Positions 1 through 11,830 of a stretch of 64,000 nt of DNA are shown here, piece by piece. This DNA comes from Epiperipatus broadwayi. Its lineage: Eukaryota; Onychophora; Udeonychophora; Euonychophora; Peripatidae. Position 1 is the first letter of the stretch. Each line of letters opens with the position of its first letter. Under the pieces are notes generated by a model that saw nothing but the letters and a program-made list of their open reading frames with translations, searched no databases and had not been told where the DNA came from. Both the position numbers and the translations under genes were made by a program. Location: the NCBI GenBank assembly GCA_028023455.1, contig JAQFVV010006310.1:1054001-1118000 (forward strand). Reading direction: 5' to 3'.

Positions 1-420
1 TTTAAAACTGTTTATAAAAAGCTTTGAAATGTGGAGTCATCTATTGTATATTATTATCAATTTTAATGCTTTTTTTAGTATTACTATGGAATCTAATTAT
101 TGCTGTTGCATTATGATAAATATTTATCAGAATATGACTATAATCTGATTATATATTTTGATGGTCAAAACTTTTCATAATCTACAAATTCAAAACCTAA
201 CATTAACAGCAATTTGTACTCGGTTGATCCTTTTCTGTAATTTCTTTCAATATTGTAATGTTATCTAATAATTTCTATCTAATCTAGTTAACCATTTTGA
301 TTGATTTGCATCCATTGCTGAAGATTTGTTGAAATTATCTTAATAAAGATCTTGTATAGAACAAATAGAAGACTATAAAGTCTATGATATCTTCTCTTTC
401 ACTTTTCTTAAATGGCCATA

Positions 421-618
421 TCAGCTGGTATTTTTTCTATCATCTCGTACATCTTTATTATTTAGACTTTTGATATATAGTTTTGCCAATATTTTCTCCC
501 TTTTTTTTTTACCTGTATCTTTTAGAATATCAATAATCATTTCATCATTTTCTGGAACTTTCCCCTTCTTCATAGATTTAATTGCACATTTCATGATTTC
601 ATTTAAAATGCTTGACAA
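421..618 (-). pseudogene. RTE ORF fragment (linker upstream of RT)
   Basis: This is a 65-residue open frame inside the RTE relic. It corresponds to the linker between endonuclease and reverse transcriptase (conserved pattern: lysine-rich helix, then I-D-I-L-K, then A-K-L-Y-x-K-x-L-N-x-K-D-V-x-D-D). It has no catalytic residues and would not function alone. Confidence 0.5.
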
Positions 619-1629
619 TTTAATAAATGTTTTAATGGTAGAATTAGTCTGGTTTTTTATTCTTTCTTACTATATATATTTGGTTTAAAAATACCGCTTC
701 TTAGTCGCTTGATTCAGCTCAAGTTTTTGGAATATATAGATTTTTGTAAAATTCTTCAACATATTTCATAATGTCATCTCCTTTTTTAATAATAGTTCCA
801 TTTTTTTTTATTGCTGAAATAAATATTTCTTCCATTTCCACAATGTTGTTTTATACTTTAAAAACTTTTATTCACTTCTATAACTTCTATTGCCAACTCA
901 CAATTATATTTTATTATCTAACTCACTTTCATACTATTTTAAAAAATTCTGGTTATTCAATCCTTCCTAATAGTTCATTTTAAAATATTTTTATATTCAT
1001 TAAATATTATCTTGTCTTGGATAAAAATTTACTGCAAATTATGACTCTTTTTGTGTTAGAAGTGTGGTTGGAAGTTCTACAATATCATTATATTCAAAAT
1101 ATTTGCAAGTTTTAATTTAAGTTCAATGAAATATTTCTGAAATTAGTAAAATTATTTGTTAACATTGACATTCTTAATAGTTTTTTTATTTCAGGTGTGC
1201 ATAATATTTATCTCACATCTCATTATTCAATAGTCACTACTTATGTTGAATCTATTAAAATTTCTATATTGAAATACATAGTTTCTATTATTTAAAATAT
1301 AATTCAATTCTGATCATTTTATATTTATTTCCATTTCTTGAAGGAATATACAATTTTCTTTTTATTTTGCAAATTTTTTAAATATTTATCATCTCTCATT
1401 TTTGTTTTCTTAGCCAATTTTACTCACAGCACTTTTATTTTCTAATCATTTTCCCATTCCAGAATCAAAGTTTTCTGTGATAATTTTAAAATGCTAAATA
1501 TTATGATCAGATACATCCTGTATATATTTCTAAAAATTCTCTACTTCTTCATCATAATTAGAACTATTGGGATCTTATTCTAAATTATCTGTTTTCTTTA
1601 GTTGAATAGTTAAATTTATTGATCTATAT

Positions 1630-1979
1630 CAGGGGTTCCCAACCTTTTTGCACTTAAGAGCTCATTCTATAATATTGGCCAAGTGGTGGGCACCATTTAT
1701 TTATCAGTGTAAATTTATAGTTGGATATTATTAATAATGTACAAAAAAATATTTATTTTAAAAATAAAATTTTAACATATAATTAACATTTATATTTTTA
1801 CGCTGTAAAAGTATAGTATGTCCTACAATTTGATTACAATATAATTTATAAGAAAGTTTAAAAATTTAATTTATTTGTGTCAGATAAATAATTTTTTATC
1901 GGGTTCGGATAGCGGCGGGCACACGTAAAATGGTCTGCGGGCTCCATGGTGCCTGTGGACATAGGGTTGGGGACCCCTG
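1630..1979. mobile_element. hAT-type MITE, 350 bp, with 8-bp target-site duplication
   Basis: Terminal inverted repeats CAGGGGTTCCCAACC (left) and CAGGGGTCCCCAACC (reverse complement of the right end) are flanked on both sides by the 8-bp direct repeat ATCTATAT (1622-1629 and 1980-1987). An 8-bp duplication and a CAGGG-type terminus are hallmarks of the hAT superfamily. The interior has no coding capacity, so it is non-autonomous. It sits inside the RTE relic and is therefore younger than that relic. Confidence 0.9.
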
Positions 1980-2902
1980 ATCTATATGGTATACCATCAA
2001 TAACCACAATATTGGTTTTCCTCTTTTTATTTTATAATGAATCCCACTCCATTTGTGCTTTCAATATATGTGCTTTACAGTAAAGTACATGCTTATTCTT
2101 CAAATCAATTATTTTTCACCTTTTTTTATAGTTTTTTTCACTTAAAAGTGATATAAACTTAGATATTTGTATAAAAAATTTGTCAAATGACAGCTTGGAT
2201 TCACAATCACAGAATTCTTAATACTCTCTGCCAACACCTCTTCCTTGATTGATGGCATTACAGCTAGCTGGAAATGTGTGCAATAATTTAGTTGGCTATT
2301 AGGATTGTAAATATAAAAAAGAGTGATTATTTTCCTATATATTCATTCATTTAACCTGCCTTCAAAAAAATCTAACCGATGTTTCAATTAAGAATTATCA
2401 AAAAATCAAGAAGTGAAACCACGGCTTAATCTTCTTTTAGCTAATGTCAAACTCTTTTATGTTGATATAGATAAATAGATATGAGATATAAATTCAAAAT
2501 ATATTTAAAATATAAATTATTATTTAATATATCCAGCACACAGTTCTTCTTTTCAAAATAGTTCATATATATCTAATATAGAAATAAAACAAACTAACTC
2601 CTTTTTAAAACTTGATTTTTTATGACTATAATCATGAAAAAGAAATCCAACGTTTCGACTATTTTTTATAGTCTTTTTCAAGGCACACTAAAATAAAAAA
2701 TATATATATACAATAAATATCACATATTTCAAAAAAAAAAATAAATAAATAAATTTAAAATTACAAAATATATCCATAACCAAAATTTTCTTTTTTTTAC
2801 CTTATCTCACTCCCCTTTCCTATTACAATCACAACTTAAACACAACTAATTCCTTTTTAAAAATCTATATATATCAAATAAAAACTTTTAATTAAAAACC
2901 CA

Positions 2903-3863
2903 TTATTTTCTTTTATCTTTTTCTATTAACATCCTATTTAATTCTGGTTTTATTTCATTTATGTATACACCCTCTTTTATTATCCTTTCATTATATGACT
3001 TAATACATTCCAAAGGTTTTATTTCAAAATCCCCATGCTTAAATTTGTTCTTATGAATGTAAATAGCAGAATTTTTATCACCTAAATGCTGTTTTAATCT
3101 AGTTTTTAATTTATTTTTACTAGTCCCAATATATGTCATTTCTACATTCTTTCTAAAACAATTCAAACATTTTATCAAATAAACTGAATTCATAATGTCT
3201 AACCTATTATAATCCACATTATTATTAATTAAAAAATTTAAATTTGCTTTCTTTTTATAAACTGGACAAATTGAAACATTATATTTCCTATTAATCATTT
3301 TAATTAATTTCTTAACTTTAATAAATAAATCTTTAGATATATTAAAACCAACATAAATAATCTTTTCTCTATTCCTATTCCTATATAATCCCATTCTATT
3401 CCTTATTTTATTTATATTTTTATTAGAAAACAAATTTTCAACTACACCCCTAGGATAATCATTCATAAAACTTTCATTCCTAATAATATCAACCTCATTC
3501 TCAAACAAATTACTATTTGAACATAACTTAATTGCCCTAATAATTTTATTATTAACAATATTAATTTTACTATGATTATCAATATCTGAAAACCAATTAT
3601 TTGATAATCCAAAAAAACGTTTTTTTTCTAAACACAGATGTTTCTATAATAACACTACCATTCCTATCAATTTTTTTTAAAATTCTAACATCCATATATT
3701 CAATAACATTAATATATTCTTTTTCCATAGTAAATTTTATTTTTTCAACTCTACCATTAATATAACTCAAAAAATTATCTGCATTTCTTTTATTACCATT
3801 GAAAACCATAAAATAGTCATCAACATATCTAACATAAAAAATTGGTTTATTCCTATTATAATT
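2903..3863 (-). pseudogene. Penelope-like reverse transcriptase C-terminus plus GIY-YIG endonuclease (one frameshift, 5' truncated)
   Basis: Read on the minus strand, the part starting near 3835 gives YVRYVDDYFMVF, RT motif C with the YVDD active site, followed by the RT thumb region. The frame shifts around the homopolymer runs near 3600-3630. It then stays open for 201 residues (3508 to 2903) through a GIY-YIG domain: a CLNC pair, VYLI ... TYIGTS, then R and QH, and the glutamate-bearing helix IKEGVYINEIKPELNR. RT plus a C-terminal GIY-YIG nuclease is diagnostic of Penelope-like elements, which nick DNA with the nuclease and prime reverse transcription there. The N-terminal RT motifs are missing, so it cannot be autonomous. 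Apart from the frameshift it is well preserved, suggesting a young insertion. Confidence 0.8.
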
Positions 3864-4168
3864 AATAGGTTAGACATTATGAATTCAGTTTATTTGATAA
3901 AATGTTTGAATTGTTTTAGAAAGAATGTAGAATGACATATATTGGGACTAGTAAAAATAAATTAAAAACTAGATTAAAACAGCATTTAGGTGATAAAAAT
4001 TCTGCTATTTACATTCATAAGAATAAATTTAAGCATGGGGATTTTGAAATAAAACCTTTGGAATGTATTAAGTCATACAATGAAAGGATAATAAAAGAGG
4101 GTGTATACATAAATGAAATAAAACCAGAATTAAATAGGATGTTAATAGGAAAAGATAAAAGAAAATAA
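3864..4168 (+). pseudogene. Inverted second copy of the PLE A GIY-YIG domain
   Basis: This right palindrome arm repeats the endonuclease from the MNSVYLIKCLNC region to the stop codon. A one-base deletion just before the YIG motif (GTAGAATG here against GTAGAAATG on the left arm) splits the frame, leaving 78 clean codons (3932-4168) that differ from the left arm at one residue. It has no RT and is non-functional. Confidence 0.75.
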
Positions 4169-4729
4169 TGGGTTTTTAATTAAAAGTTTTTATTTGATAT
4201 ATATAGATTTTTAAAAAGGAATTAGTTGTGTTTAAGTTGTGATTGTAATAGGAAAGGGGAGTGAGATAAGGAAAAAAAAAGAAAATTTTGGTTATGGATA
4301 TATTTTGTAATTTTAAATTTAATTTTTTTTTTTTTTTTTTGGAATATGTGATATTTATTGTATATATATATTTTATTTTAGTGTGCCTTGAAAAAGACTA
4401 TAAAAAATAGTCGAAACGTTGGATTTCTTTTTCATGATTATAGTCATAAAAAATCAAGTTTTAAAAAGGAGTTAGTTTGTTTTATTTCTATATTATAAAT
4501 TATTATAAGATTGATTTCACTATTAAAGAGTGTATATTTTCACAATTAAATTTTTAATACTTGTAAATAACCTTTGCTATTTTTTAACATAATATTTGAG
4601 ATAAAAATAAATAGTTGAATCTTTAAAAGATATTTAGAATCTTTAAAAATTTTTTTTTTTTTTCTAAATTATTAATTTTTGGATTTGTAATCTTATTTTG
4701 ATATTTTTTAAATTTTTTATTGGTATTAG

Positions 4730-4859
4730 AAACATGTGCGCTCTCTAATGGTTATAATACACATCGGAATGGTACTACAGCTAATGGTGTAACTGTCCCT
4801 ATGCCAAGTACAAGCGCTGCAAGTTATGTTATACCAAAAGAAATGCAAACAAGAAAAAG
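4730..4859 (+). CDS. WDTC1: WDTC1 exon (linker between N-terminal WD40 domain and TPRs)
   Basis: First exon of the gene visible here, 130 bp, with acceptor TTGGTATTAG| and donor AG|GTGAGA. It begins with two bases finishing a split codon and ends with AG, completed to AGG (Arg) by the next exon. It encodes a polar Asn/Gly/Thr/Ser-rich stretch (ALSNGYNTHRNGTTANGV), which corresponds in position and composition to the low-complexity linker between the N-terminal WD40 repeats and the TPR block of animal WDTC1. This linker is poorly conserved, so the assignment rests on its position and phase match to the next exon. WDTC1 is a substrate receptor (DCAF9) for DDB1-CUL4 ubiquitin ligases, and its fly orthologue adipose restrains fat storage. 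Upstream exons are outside the window. Confidence 0.7.
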
Positions 4860-7160
4860 GTGAGAAATTGCTCAGTATTTTAAAGAAATATATATGTAAG
4901 TTAAGTAATCTGCTGAGAAGCAGGTTTTGTGCTTCTAAAGAGTTTTTGAGTAAACAAATAGTACTCTGATAAATCAACCTTTAACAAAATTATTATAGTC
5001 TGTTCAAGATTTATTATAAAATAATAATCCCAGTATGGGGGGGGGGGATATTGTTTTAAATATATATGCATATTTAATCATTCCTGTAAATACTTGGAAG
5101 ATTTTTGAATCTTACTTTGTATGAGTGTAGACTTACAAGAATTCTTCAGACTATACACTCTAATTCAAATCACCTCATCCTTTTCAAAATAAATAAAATA
5201 AAATAAAATGAACTTAACATAAATCATTATTCTTTGGATCAAAAAGTAGATTTCAAATATATAGAATTATATTAAATAATCTGTTTCCTCTTCATATAAT
5301 ACTCAATAAAAAAGAACAATATGAAAAAAGATACAGCTAAGATTATGTTAAACACATCCCTGTTTTTCCATTAGAAAAGAAGGTGAAAACATTAGATCAT
5401 TACGTTCAATAAGAGTATTTGTATAAGAACCAAAATTTCAAATAATCTTTCAAAGTTTTAATACAATTTACTTCTTTTAACAAATTGGAAAGATATTTCT
5501 GTTCAAAATATTCTTGGAAATTCATGAAACTCATTATTTGTAAAATTAAACCACCAAACATCACATGATCATTTCTTATGCTTGTTCATAACTGTTACCC
5601 AAGGCTCCTCACTGACAAAGGCCACAAGCCAGAAACTAGTCTGGGGATATTGGATGAGTAGGCACTAGATAGGGATTTTATGCATAAGCCTTCTGGCATC
5701 CATTGATTACTCTGGCTTGCACTGAGTGGTACTACTATATGGAGAGTTTTACCTGTTTTATTTGTAAAGTTATAGTAAAGAGTTTTTTAAAAAAGTAAAA
5801 AATAGACAAAGTAAGGATTTTATACTTATCTACTAAGCAAAATAAAGTCCAATTTTGGATAATTATTAATATACATAAATAGATAAAAATATTTTATATA
5901 TTCAAAGGTACAGAAATTAACAAAATATTTGAAATACGTCAAGTTGAATACTAATTCAATTTAACAGCATGACAAAAAGAAGAAAAAAAAAATTTCATTT
6001 ATTAACAGCAAAATAAACTATTATTTATACAATTATTAATTGTAGATAGAGCATTTGTTACTTTAAATACTATTAGAAATATGATATTTTAAATAATGCA
6101 TGCTTTTTGTAAAAAAAAATTATTATAAAGAACACTGTAAATATGATTGTTAAAAAAGACAGACTTTAATATATCACATTAATAGAGATTTATATTGTTT
6201 TCAACTTTCATAGATATTGATTTAGTCAAAATGTAATGTAAAGCAATACTTTTGTAAATTGAGAACTTGCTGTATGAATCTGGAAACTTTTACAAGGATT
6301 ATCAGAATAGCTGAAAATTGGAAAAATAGAACATTGATTACAAGAATTGGAAAAAAAGATGGTTAATAAATATAATATCAAAAAATTTTAAATAATATAA
6401 CCTAAACAAGTAAACATAAATCTAGATAACCTTAAGTAGTTTTAACAATAAAAATGAAAAGACTCTATGTGACTTTAAACTAAATTATCTTGAACATAAT
6501 GAATTATATTTTACACAATAGAAAGATACTATGTTGATAAGCAATAAAATATCAAATAATTGAGTCTGTTATACATCTTAATGATCTAAATAACTTTTTT
6601 TAGTATATATTTATAGCTTTAAATATTGGGAAGTTGAAATGAATTGTTCAGTACCTCTTCCACTTTTTTTTTTGCATTACTTATATGTATATAATGTGCA
6701 TTTAAAATATTTTATGAATCATAGTAAAATGCATATATATGTAATATATATAAAATAAAATTACTGTTTTTGTAAAGAAATAATGTGATACAATTGTTAT
6801 TTTTTAGATTAGAAGATAACAGTCAATTCTATTTAGATGAATTAAGTAAAACATTGTGAAAAGTGTATTAATAGTCAGTACAGTAATTTTTAAAAAAAAA
6901 TAATTTGTATGAAGGGTAGTAAAAAATGGTAAATAATGATTTAATATCATCACTTTATTCTAGTTTTTTTAACTACCATCACATATGGAACATACATATA
7001 ACTAAGATCATAATTTAGATTAAAGACTTAACAAACAATAATAATTATAGCACATTAAATGTTTATATAATTATAGTATATATATTTAATTATGCGTACT
7101 GTAATCATTAAACATGAATTACATATTTATGTATAATTAAAGTTTATATATATTTTAAAG
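4860..7160 (+). other. WDTC1: WDTC1 intron, AT-rich
   Basis: Apart from the SINE-like copy at 5585-5765 and a short G run near 5037-5047, this intron is AT-rich, low-complexity sequence with no coding or RNA signal that I can see. Confidence 0.7.
5585..5765 (+). repeat. SINE-like repeat with degenerate hammerhead motif (copy 1)
   Basis: A member of a dispersed family also seen near 28335, 30880, 43560, 43890, 44860, 45070 and 49555. It carries CTGACAA (5612-5618), a GGC / GCC stem, GAAA (5632-5635), then CTAGTC. Flanking bases CTCCTCA and TGGGGA could form helix I. One core base differs from the catalytic consensus CUGAUGA, so this copy should be inactive. The 3' half contains the family signature TCCATTGATTACT. 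Confidence 0.5.
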
Positions 7161-7337
7161 GTCGCAAAATAAAGCATTACCTCCATCTGCTGAGGCTCTT
7201 AAATGCAAAGCAAATGCTGTTTATGATAAACAGCAATATACTCTAGCCATAAGCCTTTATAACCAAGCAATTCAAACAGCACCTGACTCTTCTGTTTTGT
7301 TTAGCAATCGAGCTGCTACATATATGAAACGGACTTG
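7161..7337 (+). CDS. WDTC1: WDTC1 exon, first TPR region
   Basis: A 177-bp exon, acceptor TATTTTAAAG| and donor TG|GTATGT. It encodes about 58 residues containing a tetratricopeptide repeat: AEALKCKANAVYDKQQYTLA followed by AISLYNQAIQTAP and then SNRAATYMKRTW. The small/aromatic pattern (A..Y...A...Y..A) is typical of TPR helices A and B, and the segment NRAA.YMKR.W matches animal WDTC1 directly. The final tryptophan codon is split across the next intron (TG|G). The TPR region mediates protein interactions; in WDTC1 it sits between two WD40 blocks. Confidence 0.92.
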
Positions 7338-7464
7338 GTATGTATTTATTTTTGTCATATTTATAGATTAATAATTTTAAATTATTAACATTTATTTATA
7401 TTCATCATAAACTTTATAAGTTTTTCCCATATATTATAAAATGTAAATGCATTTATTTAATCTA

Positions 7465-7620
7465 GAAGTGCCAAACTTTCTGCACTCATAACTATATCAA
7501 TTTCCTCCCTAAATATCTTAATAATTATTACTATTCAATTATTAGGCCAGAAATTATCATATAATTTTTAACCCAGATATGTAGGTCAGATTTTAATTAA
7601 AGTATAATATTAAACACAAG
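7465..7620 (+). repeat. Dispersed repeat shared with 31965-32115
   Basis: Both copies begin with a CCAAACTTTCTGCA motif and share the later blocks CTTAAT..TTATTA and GAAATTATCATATAATTTT. About 150 bp, non-coding. Only two copies are seen, and I could not classify it. Confidence 0.4.
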
Positions 7621-8524
7621 CACTAAAAATAATTAATTTAAAATGATCATCATTTGTTAAATTTTTTTTTTTTCATTTAAAAATAATCATAATATTAGTT
7701 ATAAAGATTGCATTTCTTTTTTTTTTAAATGGAAGAACTTTGTTCATAATAACAATTAACATTTTTTCCAAATTCCTCAGAATTAAACCAAAAAAAAAAT
7801 TACAATGAAAACTTAAAAAATTGAAAATAAAGATGATATACAATAATTATATAAATAAATCAAAAACACAATTGCTTTTAACCATTAACATATCGTTATT
7901 TCATGCATTAATATTGCTGTATATTTTTAAAAGTCAATTTATGAATGTTTTTGTCTATATATATTGGTTATGTGTGTATGTATATATATTAATAAATGAA
8001 TTTAAGTATGTTAATAAATAAAAATAATGTGTTGTGATATATTTATACAATTATTCTTTCTTATTTTCATTTTTTTTTTTCGTAATCAATTCTAAAGATA
8101 GCTATCAAGATTTGACAGAAATATTAATAGTTGTTATGAATAAAATTCTTTCATTAAAAAAAAAAAAAGGATATACAGTTGGTTTGTTTTTATAATTGGG
8201 TTTATGATGATAAGTTATTATATATATTATTTTAATACTGAACTATCTTGAAAACATTTTTATCACTGTATTAGTTAGTATTTATCAAAGTAGAATTTCT
8301 ACTGCAGTTAATTAATGTACTCGAATTTCTTTGTATATTAAATAATAAAGATATTTTTTAAAGTAATAAAATGAAAGAATATTTGTATTTACAAAATTAT
8401 TATTTAATGGTTTTTTGAGTATTTTATTTTCATTAGTTATTTATGTATTAATACTTGTAAATTTATTAAAATTTATTATAATATTACCTTGAAATTAAAA
8501 TTTTGGCTGCAGAAAGGAGTTTTC
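7621..8524. other. AT-rich intronic sequence, no feature seen
   Basis: Low-complexity A/T sequence with several poly-A or poly-T runs. The 66-codon frame at 7821-8021 is of simple composition and is not judged a gene. Confidence 0.6.
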
Positions 8525-9863
8525 TATTAACTGAAAGGAAACCCTTTGATTCCTCTTGGAGGCCTTAAAGGAATAGAGCAGGGCAAATTCCTAATGTCCA
8601 CTCCATATGTTCTTGTCATTGCAGCTGTTATTACTATGTGATTATTCATAGTATACGAAGACGAATGGGCTGCTCATAAACACGCATTAGCCAGCATGGT
8701 GAGTTTATGGGCTTTTTAAAACCTCTGAGTGTAAGATCAAGAAACACCATGGTCTTTCTTCTCAGTTACCTGATAAGGCAGAATGAATGTTTGTGTAAAT
8801 GATAAATATTTTTTCAATACATATATACAATTATGACAGACAAAAATAAGTCATGGCCCTTATTCCCAGGAGGCTGTAAAGTCACCAACCAAGGCAGCGG
8901 TTAGTGGCCGAAGGCGGAGGGTGCTAAGAATCCCCTGATTGTGGACTCAGGCTGCCATTTGTTGACGACTTTTTATTTAGCTACTTACAACTGCAGATCA
9001 CTTTCAAGTAAAGGAAGATTGCAAGAATTAGAAGAAGAACTGTCTTATATTAAATGGGATACTATTGGACTTTGTGAAGTTAGAAGAAAAGGTGAAGAGA
9101 CAATTGATTTAAAAAGTGGACATGTACTCTATTATAAAGCCACAAATATTGGAAATACAAGTGGAGTAGAATTCATTATAAATAAAAAGTGGAAGAACAA
9201 TATTGTGGAGATTGATGGTGTATCGGACAGGGTGGCAAGATTAGTTATACAACTTAATAGCAGATACCAAATGCAGATAATTCACGTTTATGCCCCAACA
9301 AGTTCTCATAGTGATGAGGTAGAAGATTTTTATATGGATGTACAAAAGGCTTTTGATCAGAGTAAACAATATTTTAAAATTGTTATGGGAGACTTTAATG
9401 ATAGAATTAGTAAACAAATGAAAGATGAAAGTGCTGTAATTTTGGCTATGGTAATAGAAATGAGAGAGGACATAGACTTGTGGAGTTTGCAGAAAAGGAA
9501 AAACTTTATATTATGAATTTTTTTTTTTTTGAGACAAATGTTAAAAGGAAATGGACATGAAAGCATCCAAATGAAGATACAGCAGAATTGGATTATATTT
9601 TGACTAACAGAAAATACATATTTCAAGATTGTAATGTTCTTAATAAATTTAACACAGGAAGTGATCATAGATTAGTAAGATTAAGATACGTGTTAATGCA
9701 AAACTAGAGAGACAAAAATTATTAAGAAAAACAATATTTACAGTTGATATTCCTAATCTTCAGAAACATTTTAATGAATTCAAATTAAATCGGTTTCAAG
9801 TATTAGTAGATTTTGAACATGATTCAGATTTGAATGAAATTAATATGAAAATAACTGATACAC
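8525..9863 (+). mobile_element. RTE-clade LINE, 5' part (leader and endonuclease), truncated
   Basis: Starts with a leader shared with the minus-strand copy ending near 61683 (both begin ATTAA(C/T)TGAAAGGAAACCC) and runs through the apurinic-type endonuclease domain. Homology stops at about 9863, exactly where the palindromic PLE at 9864-11990 begins, and does not resume on its far side. The LINE was therefore truncated or partly deleted when the PLE inserted. Confidence 0.8.
8941..9516 (+). pseudogene. RTE apurinic/apyrimidinic-type endonuclease domain
   Basis: The 191-codon frame shows the ordered motifs of the EEP endonuclease fold used by RTE LINEs to nick the target: TYNCRSLSSKGR near residue 14 (metal-binding Asn), GLCEVRRKG near residue 43 (catalytic Glu), IHVYAPTS near residue 114, and MGDFND near residue 148 (catalytic Asp and Asn). 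The fourth region is disrupted by an indel after about residue 180, and the protein continues in another frame from about 9530 to 9863. Downstream RT sequence is missing. Proteins of this kind are often mislabelled craniofacial development protein 2-like in invertebrate annotations. It is not a host gene. Confidence 0.8.
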
Positions 9864-10011
9864 TAGATATTTTAACATTTTGATTTGATAACACAAGCTC
9901 TCAACTGGAAAATGAATTCTGTATAATCATAAAGGTGCTGTAAATAGTGTTCATAATTGTCGAAGTTTCACAATTAGAAAAACAGGTGTATAAAATTGAA
10001 AAATAAATAAA

Positions 10012-10455
10012 TAACAAATAAAAAATTCAAAATCTTCAGAGTAATTTTTTTCAAAAAAGTTTACAAATATGAGGAAGTTTGTTGACACAATTTGATCTTT
10101 ATTGTATCTCAATAACTTCTCTGATGTTACTTTGGTGTAGTTTTCACATCTGGATAGGATCTTGGTCTTGCAAAAATCAGTATTGTGACCTGAGTCCATA
10201 GCATGGATTGAGAGTGTCTGTGATGAATGTTGCTTCACCACATTTATCATGTTTATTTCTTTTAGTACTGATATGACAATTGTTCATATCCATATAAAAA
10301 GATTTACAAATGCCACATGAAATCTCATAAACTCCTTTAGCCTCAAAATGGATTGAATCTTTGGGCTTAATTAAAAAATTACTAATTTGTTGATAAGGAG
10401 TGTATGTTGTCACAATACATCTGATATTGTTATTCCTTATATATAAGGAATACAA
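10012..10455 (-). pseudogene. GIY-YIG endonuclease remnant of PLE B (left arm)
   Basis: Two overlapping minus-strand frames together give KGVYEISCGICKSFYMDMN, then HISTKRNKHDK, then HAMDSGHNTDFCKTKILSRC. This is the order of the PLE GIY-YIG domain: GVY with Cys pairs, YMD in place of YIG, the Arg-containing helix, and the SGH segment. The YIG substitution and at least one frameshift show that it is inactive. Confidence 0.7.
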
Positions 10456-10565
10456 ACCCTAATAAAATTAATGTTTTTTCTTTTTGTTTTTCATTTTTGA
10501 TATTTTTAGCTTGAAATAAGATTCAGTTTATAACCTTTTTATTATAACCATTTTCTAACAATACA

Positions 10566-10800
10566 TTATTTATATGATGTATTTCTTTTTTTAAATATGA
10601 TTGCTCTGGTAAATAGTGTTTTATCTACAGAAAAAAAATCTGAACTGGATGATGATAAGAGAAAAATTGGAGTACCTCTCAGTGGGTGTAGTTTTTCTAA
10701 AAACTGAGAGTAAAAAAAATTTTTTTTTTTCCTGGTGACAAGAACATCAAAAAAAGGGAAGTTTCCCATCAGATTCTATTTCCATTCTAAATGTAATGTT
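10566..10800 (-). pseudogene. RT C-terminal fragment of PLE B (left arm)
   Basis: The minus frame reads GNFPFFDVLVTRKKK, equivalent to the KLPFLDxLITK segment that follows the RT palm in Penelope-like elements. The right arm gives FTMEIESGGKLPFLDILITK in the same context, which confirms the reading. Broken by poly-A/T expansions. Confidence 0.65.
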
Positions 10801-10914
10801 TGGATGGATATTATTTAAATGTGATAAAAAATCTTCCAATTTAACATTACTATGTATCATCTATATATCTCGGCCAAACAACAGGTAAATGTGCAGATTC
10901 TAGAGCATGAGTTT

Positions 10915-11250
10915 CTATGTCCCATGGGTTCTCCTATTTCAGGAGTAATAGATTATTTGTTTATGGAACATAGAAACTTGTGCTCTAGAATCAGCACATT
11001 TAGCTGTTGTTTGGCTGAGACATGCAGATGACATGTTTGTCATCTGGCAAACATGGTAAAGATAAATTGGAAGATTTTTTTATCAGTTTTAAGTAATATC
11101 CATCCAAATATCACATTTACAATGGAAATAGAATCTGGTGGGAAACTTCCCTTTCTTGATATTCTTATCACAAAGAAACAAAATAATTTTTTATCATCAT
11201 TCAGCTCAGATTTTTATTGTATCCAAAACACTATTTCCAGCAGCAATTAG
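10915..11250 (+). pseudogene. RT palm fragment of PLE B (spacer and right arm)
   Basis: Starts with MGSPISGVIDYLFMEH in one frame. After a frameshift near 10985 it reads AVVWLRHADDMFVIWQ, the RT active-site motif with HADD in place of YVDD, then IHPNITFTMEIESGGK and LPFLDILITKKQNN. The order matches Penelope-like RT. The frameshift and the altered active site make it a dead copy. Confidence 0.7.
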
Positions 11251-11434
11251 CCGTCTTTCAGATAAATCATAGCTAAAAGAAGAAATACATCTTTATAAAT
11301 AATGTATTGTTAGAAAATGGTTATAATAAAAAAGTTATAAATCAAGCCTTATTTCAAGTTAAAAATACCAAAAATGAAAACAAAAAGAAAAAACAACTAT
11401 TACGGTTTGTATTCCTTATATAAAAGACAGCATA

Positions 11435-11830
11435 CACTCCTTTTCAAAAAATTAGTAATGTTTTAACCAAACCTAAATATTCAATCGCTTTTGAGGCTCA
11501 AGAGTTTATGAGATTTCATGTGGCATTTCTAAGTCTTACTTATGTGGGTATGAACAATCATCATGTCAGTACTAGAAGGAATGAACATGCTATTGCAGTG
11601 AAACAATATTCACTATCATCAGTAATCTCAATCCATGCTATGGATTGAGATCACAATATTGATTTATCTATGACTAGATCCTATCCAAATGTGAAAAGCT
11701 ACACCAAAGTAAGATCAGATAAGCTATTGAGATACTAAAAGATGAAATTGTATCAATAAACATGATGATACATGTAAACTTTCTTATATTTGGAAAAGTT
11801 TTTTGAAAAACAAATTACTCTGAAGATTCT
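11435..11830 (+). pseudogene. GIY-YIG remnant of PLE B (right arm)
   Basis: The reverse-oriented counterpart of 10012-10455. Segments VYEISCGI and NPCYGLRSQY can be read, but stops interrupt every frame. Confidence 0.55.

Larger units (their letters stand above)
1..2290 (-). mobile_element. Decayed RTE-clade LINE relic (RT, linker and endonuclease remnants)
   Basis: The reverse complement aligns in order with the longer RTE copy at 58437-61683: the RT region at the left edge, the linker at about 420-620, the endonuclease region at about 1440-2090, and the 5' leader to about 2270-2290. The 65-residue frame at 421-618 keeps the linker signature (ILNEIMKCAIKSMKKGKVP), which matches the equivalent part of the later copy. 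The remainder is broken by stops and indels, so this is an old dead insertion, truncated by the window edge. It is interrupted by a hAT MITE at 1630-1979. Assignment to RTE rests on homology within the window plus recognition of the family's endonuclease and RT motifs in the better copies. Confidence 0.7.
2575..4497 (-). mobile_element. Penelope-like element A, head-to-head palindromic insertion
   Basis: The left arm (2575-3208) and right arm (3864-4497) are inverted repeats of about 634 bp each. The 655-bp spacer continues the minus-strand element into its reverse transcriptase. The 3' ends point outwards and the 5' ends face each other, an arrangement known for Penelope-like elements. The arms are nearly identical: the endonuclease C-terminal 78 residues differ at one position between them. 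Both arms carry a tail hairpin (GACTAT / ATAGTC) followed by GAAACG, a motif related to the hammerhead cores described in this class. No clear target-site duplication was found. Confidence 0.8.

Noticed and set aside
4726-4977. 83-codon minus-strand ORF
   Set aside because: Antisense to a WDTC1 exon, with no independent support.
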